Shown: piece after piece, positions 44,174 to 51,727 of the stretch
How positions within the stretch are numbered: the stretch's first letter is position 1
Layout of the letters: every line of letters begins with the position of its first letter
Source: Mycolicibacterium sp. CR10
GTDB taxonomy: Bacteria > Actinomycetota > Actinomycetes > Mycobacteriales > Mycobacteriaceae
Assembly (NCBI RefSeq): GCF_005222675.1
Contig: NZ_STGE01000068.1
Location: forward strand, 124,001 to 188,000
Length of the DNA: 64,000 nt
Direction of reading: 5' to 3'
Position numbers and translations under genes: made by a program
The notes under the pieces: generated by a model
Databases searched by the model: none
What the model was told of the DNA's origin: nothing
The model's input: only the letters and a program-made list of their open reading frames with translations

Positions 44174-46516
44174 TCAGGCCGCGACGGTAGCGGCGTCCGA
44201 CACCGGCTCCAGGGCCAGCGCCACGATCTCCGCGACGTCGGTCATCGGCCTCACCTCGAGCGCCGCCAGCACCTCGGCAGGCACATCGTCGAGATCCGGC
44301 TCGTTGCGCTGCGGGATGAACACCGTTGACAGTCCGGCTCGTTGGGCCGCGAGCAGCTTCTGCTTCACCCCGCCGATGGGCAGCACCCGACCGTTGAGGG
44401 TGACCTCGCCGGTCATCCCGACGTCGGCGCGGACCTGACGGCCAGTGGCCATCGAGACCAGCGCCGTCACCATCGTCACACCGGCCGACGGACCATCCTT
44501 GGGCACCGCGCCCGCGGGCACGTGCACGTGGATCTGCCGATCCAGCGACTTCGGGTCGACGCCCAGTTGTTCGGCGTGGGCCCGGACGTAGGACAGCGCG
44601 ATCTGCGCCGACTCCTTCATCACGTCACCCAGTTGACCCGTCAGCTTCAGACCCGACTCTCCCTCGGTGGACCCGGCCTCGATGTAGAGCACGTCCCCGC
44701 CGAGACCGGTCACGGCTAAGCCGGTCGCGACACCGGGCACCGCCGTACGCTCCTCGGCATCCGGCGTGAAGCGCGGACGACCCAGGTACTCAACGAGATC
44801 CGGTTCATCGATCGTGATCTGCTGAGCATCGTCGGCGTCGGCCAACTTGGTCGTGGCCTTCCGCAGCGCCTTGGCCAGCAGCCGCTCGAACTGACGCACA
44901 CCCGGTTCGCGGGTGTAGTTCGCCGCGATCTCACGCAGCGCGGCATCGGTGACGGTGACCTCGTCGGGTGTCAGCGCCGCCCGATCGGCCTGCCTCGGAA
45001 GCAGGTAATCGCGGGCGATGGCCACCTTGTCGTCCTCGGTGTAGCCGTCGATCTGCACCAGCTCCATGCGGTCCAGCAGCGCCGACGGGATGTTCTCGAT
45101 CACGTTGGCGGTCGCCAGGAACACGACGTCGGACAGGTCGAGGTCGAGATCCAGGTAGTGGTCGCGGAACGTATGGTTCTGCGCCGGGTCCAGCACCTCG
45201 AGCAGCGCGGCGGACGGATCGCCACGGTAGTCGGAACCCACCTTGTCGATCTCATCCAGCAGCACAACGGGATTCATCGATCCGGCTTCGCCGATCGCCC
45301 GCACGATCCGGCCCGGCAGGGCCCCGACGTAGGTGCGCCGGTGACCGCGGATCTCCGCCTCGTCGCGCACACCGCCCAACGCGACGCGCACGAACTTGCG
45401 TCCCAGCGCCCGGGCGACGGATTCACCCAGCGAGGTCTTGCCGACCCCCGGGGGACCGGCCAGCACCATCACCGCACCGGAGCCGCGGCCGCCGACGACA
45501 GCCATTCCCCGCTGCGCGCGTCGGGCCCGCACGGCCAGGTACTCGACGATGCGGTCCTTGACGTCGTCCAGACCGTGGTGGTCGGCGTCGAGGATCTGGC
45601 GGGCCGACTTCAGGTCCGCCGAGTCCTCGGTCGTGGTGTTCCACGGCAGGTCCAGGACGGTGTCCAGCCAGGTGCGGATCCAGCCGCCCTCCGGGCTCTG
45701 CTCGCTGCTGCGTTCCAGCTTGCCTACCTCACGCAGCGCGGCCTCGCGGACCTTCTCCGGCAGATCGGCGGCCTCCACGCGCGCCCGATAATCGTCAGAC
45801 CCATCCGGCTCACCCTCGCCGAGTTCCTTGCGGATGGCGGCGAGTTGCTGACGCAGCAGGAATTCCTTCTGCTGCTTGTCCATTCCGGAGCGGACGTCGT
45901 CGGCGATCTTGTCGTTGACCTCGACCTCGGCCAGGTGCTCGCCGGTCCATTGGATAAGCGAGCTCAACCGCTCGTGGACGTCTTCGGTCTCGAGCAGCTG
46001 CCGCTTCTGGACATCGGTCAGGTAGGACGCGTAGCCGGCGGTGTCGGCCAGCGCCGACGGGTCGGTGATCTTGTTGACCACGTCGACGATCTGCCAGGCC
46101 TCGCGACGCTGCAGCATCGCCAGCAGCAGCTTTTTGTATTCGGTGGCCAGGGCCCGGGTCTCGTCGGTGATCTCGAGACCCTCCTGGGCGTCGGTCACCT
46201 CCACCCACAGCGCGGTCCCCGGCCCGGTCGTTCCGGATCCGATGTGGGCGCGCTTCTCGCCGCGGACCACTGCGGCAGCTCCACCGCCGGGAACACGGCC
46301 GACCTGGACGATCGAGGCCACCACACCGTAGGTGGGGTAGCGGTCGTCGAGGCGCGGGGCGATGAGCAGCTTGCCGCTGTCACTCGCCTGGGCGGCGTCG
46401 ACGGCGGCGCGGGCGGCATCATCGAGCTCGATCGGCACCACCATGCCCGGTAGCACGATCGGCTCGCTGACGAAAAGAACGGGCAACACACTCGGCGTTG
46501 TCGTGGCTTCAGCCAT
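44174..46516 (-). CDS. lon: ATP-dependent Lon protease
   Basis: Cytoplasmic AAA+ serine protease that degrades misfolded and regulatory proteins. The 780-residue protein has the N-terminal substrate domain (about 1-200), a coiled-coil linker (with DKQQKEFLLRQQLAAIRKELGEG near 213-235), the ATPase domain with Walker A GPPGVGKT at 354-361, and the protease domain with the Ser677-Lys718 dyad (KDGPSAGVTM and GGVKQK). M. tuberculosis has no lon, while M. smegmatis and other environmental species do. ATG 46516 follows a strong GGAGGAT site. An inverted repeat like a HAIR/HspR site lies just upstream. Confidence 0.97.
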   Translation of the reverse strand: MAEATTTPSVLPVLFVSEPIVLPGMVVPIELDDAARAAVDAAQASDSGKLLIAPRLDDRYPTYGVVASIVQVGRVPGGGAAAVVRGEKRAHIGSGTTGPGTALWVEVTDAQEGLEITDETRALATEYKKLLLAMLQRREAWQIVDVVNKITDPSALADTAGYASYLTDVQKRQLLETEDVHERLSSLIQWTGEHLAEVEVNDKIADDVRSGMDKQQKEFLLRQQLAAIRKELGEGEPDGSDDYRARVEAADLPEKVREAALREVGKLERSSEQSPEGGWIRTWLDTVLDLPWNTTTEDSADLKSARQILDADHHGLDDVKDRIVEYLAVRARRAQRGMAVVGGRGSGAVMVLAGPPGVGKTSLGESVARALGRKFVRVALGGVRDEAEIRGHRRTYVGALPGRIVRAIGEAGSMNPVVLLDEIDKVGSDYRGDPSAALLEVLDPAQNHTFRDHYLDLDLDLSDVVFLATANVIENIPSALLDRMELVQIDGYTEDDKVAIARDYLLPRQADRAALTPDEVTVTDAALREIAANYTREPGVRQFERLLAKALRKATTKLADADDAQQITIDEPDLVEYLGRPRFTPDAEERTAVPGVATGLAVTGLGGDVLYIEAGSTEGESGLKLTGQLGDVMKESAQIALSYVRAHAEQLGVDPKSLDRQIHVHVPAGAVPKDGPSAGVTMVTALVSMATGRQVRADVGMTGEVTLNGRVLPIGGVKQKLLAAQRAGLSTVFIPQRNEPDLDDVPAEVLAALEVRPMTDVAEIVALALEPVSDAATVAA

Positions 46517-46528
46517 CTATCCTCCAAA

Positions 46529-46549
46529 GTTGAATCTGATGCGCTCAAC
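46529..46549 (-). promoter_or_regulatory. HAIR-like inverted repeat upstream of lon
   Basis: GTTGAAT-CTGATGC-GCTCAAC (46529-46549) keeps the spacing of the HspR HAIR element CTTGAGT-N7-ACTCAAG and matches 10 of its 14 arm positions. HspR controls lon in Streptomyces. It lies only 12 bp upstream of the lon ATG, closer than usual, so the call is tentative. Confidence 0.35.
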
Positions 46550-46660
46550 CTTGGTGCCGGACGATTTGTTCCCACCCGTGCTGGGTGAGGACGATTCCCC
46601 CCGCATGACCACCCGGATGGGCGATACGTGCAGGTGGTGCCGGCGGTAGAACTATTCGGC

Positions 46661-47938
46661 ATGCCCCCATGGCGCGTACGCGACTTCCACGACGAGGACC
46701 TCGACCAGGCCATATCGGTGTGGGATCAAAGCCGTGAACCGGCTGAGGCGCCGCCGGCGTTTCCCGTCTCCGAGGTGATCTCGGCAGCCCGCAGCGGACA
46801 GCCCGCGGTCGTGGCCGTCGTCGGTGATCAGCTGGTCGGCATGGCGGTGGCGCAGGTCAACGGCGATCGCGCCTGGATCTGCATGGTCGCGTTGAGCAAC
46901 GGCTGGCGTAACCGCGGGATCGGCAGCGCACTGCTGGCCGAGCTGGATGTGCGGCTGCGCACCCTGGGCGCCCGCCGGATCAGTGCCCTGCTGCCCTCGG
47001 AGGCGACGGGAACCGCGGCGCTGCGCAATTCCGGCTTCACCGAACGCACCAATCTGAGCTACTTCGAGAAGATCGATCACGTCGGCCCGTCCGACGCCGG
47101 GCTGTTGACCGCGCTGGGTGGGCGAATCATGGGGCGGGGCCTGTGGGACGCCATGGCGGGCATGGAGGCCGAGAAACGAATCATCGAGCGGCGCATCGTG
47201 TTGCCGCTCGCGCAGCCCGATGTGGCCGCCAGGTACGGGGTGTCGCCGCCAAAGGCGGTCATCCTCTTCGGCCCACCCGGGACGGGGAAGACGAGCTTCG
47301 CCAAAGCTGTTGCGGGACGCCTTGGTTGGCCCTTTGTGGAGCTGTTCCCGTCGCAACTTGCCGCACCGGACGTCACCATGTCGACCGCACTGCGCGAGAT
47401 GTTCGGCACGCTCTCCGAACTCGAGGCCGCGGTGGTCTTCATCGATGAGGTCGAGGAGATCGCCGGGTCGCGCTCAGGGATCCCGTCCGACCCGGCCCAC
47501 GGCGTCACCAACGAACTCCTCAAACTCATCCCGACGTTCCGCAGGCACGAGGAGCGCCTGCTGATCTGCGCGACGAACTCGGTGCGCTCGCTGGATTCGG
47601 CGTTCCTGCGGCCCGGCCGATTCGACTACATCATTCCGGTCGGACCGCCGGATGTCCTGGCGCGCAGGGCGATCTGGAATCGTTATCTCGGCCCCACCGC
47701 CGATTCGGTTGAGGTCGACAAGCTCGTCGAAGCGACGGACATGTTCACCCCGGCCGACATCGAGTTCGCCGCCCGCAAGGGCGCCCAGTGCGCCTTCGAG
47801 CGCGAGGTCGAGTTCCAGCGTGGCGAGCCTGCGTGCACCGACGACTACCTCGCGGCGATCGCCGAGACCCGACCGACCCTGACGGACGGCATGCTCGAGG
47901 AGTTCGACGAGGACATCGAGAACCGCACCCGGTTGTGA
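46661..47938 (+). CDS. GNAT acetyltransferase fused to AAA+ ATPase
   Basis: A 425-residue two-domain protein. Residues about 4-140 form a GNAT N-acetyltransferase with the acetyl-CoA loop RNRGIGSALLAEL (83-95). Residues about 165-420 form a CDC48/FtsH-type AAA+ module with Walker A GPPGTGKT at 204-211, Walker B VVFIDE at 258-263, sensor-1 ICATNS near 302-307 and the SRH end FLRPGRFDY with likely arginine fingers. No protease or transmembrane domain is present. It may acetylate proteins unfolded or recognised by the ATPase. It is divergent from lon. A GTG at 46628 would add 11 residues; ATG 46661 fits the GNAT start best. Confidence 0.85.
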   Translation: MPPWRVRDFHDEDLDQAISVWDQSREPAEAPPAFPVSEVISAARSGQPAVVAVVGDQLVGMAVAQVNGDRAWICMVALSNGWRNRGIGSALLAELDVRLRTLGARRISALLPSEATGTAALRNSGFTERTNLSYFEKIDHVGPSDAGLLTALGGRIMGRGLWDAMAGMEAEKRIIERRIVLPLAQPDVAARYGVSPPKAVILFGPPGTGKTSFAKAVAGRLGWPFVELFPSQLAAPDVTMSTALREMFGTLSELEAAVVFIDEVEEIAGSRSGIPSDPAHGVTNELLKLIPTFRRHEERLLICATNSVRSLDSAFLRPGRFDYIIPVGPPDVLARRAIWNRYLGPTADSVEVDKLVEATDMFTPADIEFAARKGAQCAFEREVEFQRGEPACTDDYLAAIAETRPTLTDGMLEEFDEDIENRTRL

Positions 47939-47964
47939 CCGCCGACTCCCCGCAACAGCAGAGA

Positions 47965-47991
47965 GCCTGCCGCTCGGGGGAAGCGGCAGGC
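47965..47991. terminator. Bidirectional terminator hairpin
   Basis: GCCTGCCGCT (47965-47974) pairs perfectly with AGCGGCAGGC (47982-47991) around a 7-base loop. It lies between the convergent GNAT-AAA gene and the mycolyltransferase gene and can serve both strands. No T-run follows. Confidence 0.75.
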
Positions 47992-48012
47992 CCTCCGGGT
48001 TGTGGGTGGATG

Positions 48013-49017
48013 CTAGGCCGTGGCCTGAGCTCCCAACACCCTCTGGATGTCTGGCTTCATTGCCAGAAGCTGCTGACCCCAGTAGCCCCAGCTGTGGGTA
48101 CCGGCTGCCGGGAAGTTGAAGACGCCGTTGTTGCCGCCCGCCGCGATGTAGTTGTCGCGGAAGCTGATGTTGGTCCGCAAGGTGAAGCCCTCGAGGAACT
48201 GCGCCGCCATCAGGTTGTTGCCCGGGGTGCCGGAGTCCAGGTCCGAGGGGGTACCGGTGCCGCAGTAGACCCAGATTCGGGTGTTGTTGGCCACCAGCTG
48301 GGCGATGTTGACCATCGGATCGTTGCGCTTCCACGCCGGATCCGATGACGGGCCCCACATGCTCTCGGCGTTGTAGCCACCGGCGTCGTTCATCGCGAGC
48401 CCGATCAGCATCGGCCACCAACCCTCGGACGGGTTCAGGAAGCCCGACAGCGAGGCGGCGTAGATGAACTTCTGCGGGTAGTAGATCGCGTAGTTCATCG
48501 ATGCGCTACCGGCCATCGACAGACCCACGACCGCGTTGCCGTTCTGCGACACACCGCGGTTGGCCTCCAACCACGCCGGGAGTTCCTGCGTCAGGAACGT
48601 CTCCCACTTGTAGGTGTAGTTCTGACCGTTGCCACGAGACGGCTGGTACCAGTCGGTGTAGAAGCTGGACTGGCCGCCGACCGGCATCACGGTCGACAGG
48701 CCGGACTGGTAGTACCACTCGAACGCCGGCGTGTTGATATCCCAGCCGCTGTAGTCGTCCTGAGCGCGCAGACCGTCGAGCAGATAGACCGCATTCGGAC
48801 CGCCGCCCTGGAACTGGATCCGGATGTTCTTGTTCATCGCGGGGGAGAACACGTCCAGGTATTCGACGGGAAGCCCCGCCCGGGAAAACGCTCCCGCGGT
48901 CGCCTGACCCCCGGCGAAGCCGATCAGCCCGGGCAGAACTGCTGACGCCATGGCGGCAACGGCCACCCGGCGCAACAGTGCCTTCCCGGTCCCTCGAAAC
49001 TTCTCTGTCAACCTCAT
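48013..49017 (-). CDS. Antigen 85-family mycolyltransferase (Ag85C-like)
   Basis: Secreted alpha/beta-hydrolase that transfers mycolic acids to trehalose and arabinogalactan. From ATG 49017 (334 residues) there is a signal peptide ending near GGQATAGAFSRAGLPVEY, the same processing region as Ag85. The mature part has QFQGGGPNAVYLLDGLRAQDDYSGWD, the nucleophile motif GLSMAGSAS, a Glu in AAQFLEGFTLR and the catalytic His in GTHSWGYWGQQL. The YCGTGTPSDL and FLEGFTLRTN stretches are closer to Ag85C than to Ag85A/B from memory. A GTG one codon upstream is an alternative start, and longer readings are unlikely. Environmental mycobacteria carry extra fbp copies; this one stands alone. Confidence 0.93.
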   Translation of the reverse strand: MRLTEKFRGTGKALLRRVAVAAMASAVLPGLIGFAGGQATAGAFSRAGLPVEYLDVFSPAMNKNIRIQFQGGGPNAVYLLDGLRAQDDYSGWDINTPAFEWYYQSGLSTVMPVGGQSSFYTDWYQPSRGNGQNYTYKWETFLTQELPAWLEANRGVSQNGNAVVGLSMAGSASMNYAIYYPQKFIYAASLSGFLNPSEGWWPMLIGLAMNDAGGYNAESMWGPSSDPAWKRNDPMVNIAQLVANNTRIWVYCGTGTPSDLDSGTPGNNLMAAQFLEGFTLRTNISFRDNYIAAGGNNGVFNFPAAGTHSWGYWGQQLLAMKPDIQRVLGAQATA

Positions 49018-49374
49018 CACGGCAGCCAACCCACCTTTCTGTACAAGTCCCGCATGCCTGGCAAGAAATGCCTCTGTTTGCATGCGTAATGCAACACGCT
49101 CCAACTGCTCGGCCAGGCATCCGACACAGCGAATCGACGTCGCGTTTGGCTAACGATTCCGACTCGGCGCGGACTCATGCCCCAAGCAGTGTGCTGTGGC
49201 TGGTGTTGAAGAAGTGACTTCTACCAATCGCCCGAGATGGCCATGAACAGGGATGACGCGACGCAACCAGGGTTTGGCAACACGTCAGCCACGATCGCTT
49301 GTAGTTGCAGCGGTGTGTGATCTGGCAAACGTGGGTTGAGGCGGGGAGCACGGCCTGGAAGGGTGAAACGCGAG
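49018..49374. other. Divergent intergenic region, 357 bp
   Basis: No gene is visible between the mycolyltransferase and the DUF1810 gene. A clean inverted repeat, TTGCAT-GCGTA-ATGCAA (49078-49094), lies about 60-75 bp upstream of the mycolyltransferase start and may be a regulator site. The rest shows no recognised motif. Confidence 0.55.
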
Positions 49375-49830
49375 ATGACAGTCGGCAACTCGCACCCGGA
49401 CGGTCGTGATCCGTTCGACCTCGACCGCTTTGTCGAGGCCCAGCAACGTGTCTACCCCACGGTGCAGGCCGAACTGCGTGCCGGCGCGAAACGCAGCCAC
49501 TGGATCTGGTTCGTGTTCCCGCAGTTACGCGGCCTGGGGCACAGCGCGACGGCGCAGCGCTTCGGGATCGGCACGCTCGCCGAGGCCAAGGCGTATCTCG
49601 ACCACCCGGTTCTCGGCCCGCGACTGCGCGAGTGCGCCGGGCTGCTGCTGGCCGTCGAGGGACGCTCGGTCACCGAGATCCTCGGTCACCCCGACGATCT
49701 CAAAGTCTGCTCGTCGATGACGTTGTTCGCCCGTGCGGGCGGGGATCCGGTGTTCGCGGCGGTGTTGGACGCCTTGTATGCCGGCCGGGAGGATCGCGCA
49801 ACGTTGCAACTGCTGGAGCGAAACGCCTAG
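49375..49830 (+). CDS. DUF1810-family protein (NADAR-like relative)
   Basis: A 151-residue soluble protein of the DUF1810 family. The signature is DPFDLDRFVEAQQRVYPTVQ (around 12-31), followed by GAKRSHWIWFVFPQLRGLG (around 37-55) and EAKAYLDHPVLGPRLREC (around 70-87). Function is unknown; the fold has been linked to calpastatin-like annotation in databases without support. The ATG at 49375 follows a GGAAGGG site. The stop overlaps the convergent GH13 gene by 4 bp. Confidence 0.88.
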   Translation: MTVGNSHPDGRDPFDLDRFVEAQQRVYPTVQAELRAGAKRSHWIWFVFPQLRGLGHSATAQRFGIGTLAEAKAYLDHPVLGPRLRECAGLLLAVEGRSVTEILGHPDDLKVCSSMTLFARAGGDPVFAAVLDALYAGREDRATLQLLERNA

Positions 49831-51131
49831 CGCGGCAACAGAATCAACCATCCGTGGGGCGGAACGACGGCGTCGGCGAGCACTTCGGACGGCGGCGCGC
49901 CGGAGCCCGCAACCACCTCGCCTGCGGCGAATCCGAAGTCCGCTAGGGAAAGCGACATCGGTGCATCGTCGACATTGAGTGCCACGACGAGCGCGTCGTC
50001 GCCGTTGCGGGTGGCGTAGACATAGCCTTCATTGGTCACCCGCAGGGGCGTGGTCCTTGCGGTGTGCAGCCACGGGTGGCGGCGGCGCAAGCCGATGAGA
50101 TGCTGGTGGGCGCGGAAGATCTGCTGACCATGTTCGCCGACTCCCTCATGGGGAGAACCGAATTCGGGCCGCACGGCGTCGTCGCCCCCGAAGCGCTCCT
50201 CCTTGATGCCGCGATAAGCCGACTCGTCGCCGGCGTAGATGCTCGGCGTCCCGCCGGTGGTCAGCAGGATCGCCAGTGCATGTTCGACATGGTCGGGATT
50301 GTCCAGCATGCTGGCGATCCGGGTGACGTCGTGGTTGCCGATGAACGTCATCGGCACGAAAGCGTCCAGGAATTCGTTGTGCCGCGTCAGGGTCCAGTCC
50401 AGCTCATGGAAGTTCGCGTCATTGAGGCTGCTCCAGATGGCCTTCCACAATTCGTACTGCGTGACGGAGTCGAATCCGGCATCGCGCACGTGGGCGCCGT
50501 AGTCGCCGTGGATGACCTCGCCGACGAACCACGCCTGCGGGAACTTCGCACGGACGCGGGGGAGTACCTGCGCCCAGAAGCGGTCGGGCACCGCATACGC
50601 GGCGTCGAGGCGCCAGCCGTCGGCGCCACGCGCCAACCAGTGGCACATGACGTCGACGGTGTAGTCGATGACCTCGGCGTGTCGGTGGTTCAGCGCGATC
50701 AGCCCGTCGTGCCCCTCGAAGGTGGCGAACTGCCCGTTGCGGACCCGGAACCACGAGGTGTCCCCGCCGGCCGCTGCCTCGACGTACCGGGGGAAATCGG
50801 ATCCGACGTGGTTGAACACCCCGTCGAGCAAGACCCGCAGGCCTCGTGCGCGCGCCTCGGAAACAACGTGATCGAAGTCGGCGTCGTCGCCGAGCCGGGG
50901 GTCGATACGAAAGTGGTCGGTGGTGTCGTAACCGTGGGTGCGTGACGCGAACACCGGTCCCAGCGCCAGCCCGGAGGCGCCGAGTTCGACGGCGTAGTCC
51001 AGCCAGTCGACGACCCTGCGGAGTCGGTGCTCGTCAGCGGTGGGAGCCGGGTCGGCCGGGTGAGCACCGACGAAGCCGAGCGGATAGATCTGCCACCAGA
51101 TGACATGCTCGATCCAGCCCGGATCGGTCAC
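49827..51131 (-). CDS. GH13 alpha-amylase-family glycosidase
   Basis: A 434-residue (beta/alpha)8 glycoside hydrolase acting on alpha-glucans or related sugars in the cytoplasm (no signal peptide). All four conserved regions are seen: GVFNHVG (region I), GADGWRLDAAYA with the nucleophile Asp (II), WFVGEVIHGD with the acid Glu (III) and FIGNHDVTR (IV). N-terminal IEHVIWWQIYPLGF is typical. The GTG at 51131 has GAGGAG just upstream. An in-frame GTG at 51191 that overlaps the deaminase stop (GTGA) would add 20 residues made of two copies of VTDERSREEH, created by a tandem DNA duplication. The substrate is not clear. Confidence 0.9.
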   Translation of the reverse strand: MTDPGWIEHVIWWQIYPLGFVGAHPADPAPTADEHRLRRVVDWLDYAVELGASGLALGPVFASRTHGYDTTDHFRIDPRLGDDADFDHVVSEARARGLRVLLDGVFNHVGSDFPRYVEAAAGGDTSWFRVRNGQFATFEGHDGLIALNHRHAEVIDYTVDVMCHWLARGADGWRLDAAYAVPDRFWAQVLPRVRAKFPQAWFVGEVIHGDYGAHVRDAGFDSVTQYELWKAIWSSLNDANFHELDWTLTRHNEFLDAFVPMTFIGNHDVTRIASMLDNPDHVEHALAILLTTGGTPSIYAGDESAYRGIKEERFGGDDAVRPEFGSPHEGVGEHGQQIFRAHQHLIGLRRRHPWLHTARTTPLRVTNEGYVYATRNGDDALVVALNVDDAPMSLSLADFGFAAGEVVAGSGAPPSEVLADAVVPPHGWLILLPR

Positions 51132-51185
51132 ATGCTCCTCGCGCGAGCGCTCGTCGGTGACATGCTCCTCGCGCGAGCGCTCGTC
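51126..51185. repeat. Tandem duplication of 30 bp at the GH13 start
   Basis: Two adjacent 30-bp units, 51126-51155 and 51156-51185, differ by one base (GGTCAC versus GGTGAC at the left end). On the minus strand each unit carries GAGGAGCAT, a ribosome site placed before a valine codon of the GH13 frame. The single difference changes the codon at the inner unit from GTG to GTC. Confidence 0.9.
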
Positions 51186-51187
51186 GG

Positions 51188-51667
51188 TCACCGCCGGAAC
51201 GCTTTCTCGTACAACGCTTTCATCGTCTCCGTCAGTTCGGGCGCCGGTCCGTCGACGACGGCTCCGGGCGCAATGGTGGTGATGGGCAGCGCGGCCACCG
51301 GCGACTCCGGGGTTCCCCAGTCGCTGCGCCACTGCGTCAGCTGAGCGGACGAAGCGGCGTACACGATGCGACCCAGGCCTACCCAGGCGTGCGCCGCCGC
51401 ACACATCGGGCAGTGCTCTCCTGAGGTGTACACCGTCGCGCGAAAGCGCTCGATGGGAGCCAGGTTGGACGCCGACCACCGCGCGATCGCGAACTCGGGG
51501 TGCTGCGTCTGGTCGCCGTCCTTGGTTCGGTTGCGGTCCTCGACACGCACCACGCCCTCGGCGTCCACCAGGAGCGAGCCGAAGGGCTCGTCCCCCGCAT
51601 CGAGCGCCTCGCCGGCAAGCTCGACGCAGCGGAGCAGGTGCGTGAGGTCGTCGTCGCTGATCGACAC
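51188..51667 (-). CDS. Cytidine/guanine deaminase-like zinc enzyme
   Basis: A 159-residue member of the zinc-dependent nucleoside/base deaminase superfamily. Zinc and catalytic motifs are HPEFAIARW (His-x-Glu, about 57-65, with Pro in place of the usual Ala) and the Cys pair in GEHCPMCAAAHAW (about 83-95; PCxxC is here HCPMC). The conserved EPFGSLLVDAEG segment precedes them. Members deaminate guanine, cytosine, nucleosides or tRNA bases; the substrate cannot be read here. It sits directly before the GH13 gene on the same strand, possibly with translational coupling. Confidence 0.88.
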   Translation of the reverse strand: MSISDDDLTHLLRCVELAGEALDAGDEPFGSLLVDAEGVVRVEDRNRTKDGDQTQHPEFAIARWSASNLAPIERFRATVYTSGEHCPMCAAAHAWVGLGRIVYAASSAQLTQWRSDWGTPESPVAALPITTIAPGAVVDGPAPELTETMKALYEKAFRR

Positions 51668-51727
51668 AGCCCGGAGTCTACGCAGCGCCGGTGGGTCGCG
51701 GCACCGTGATGACGCCCGGGGCCGTAC

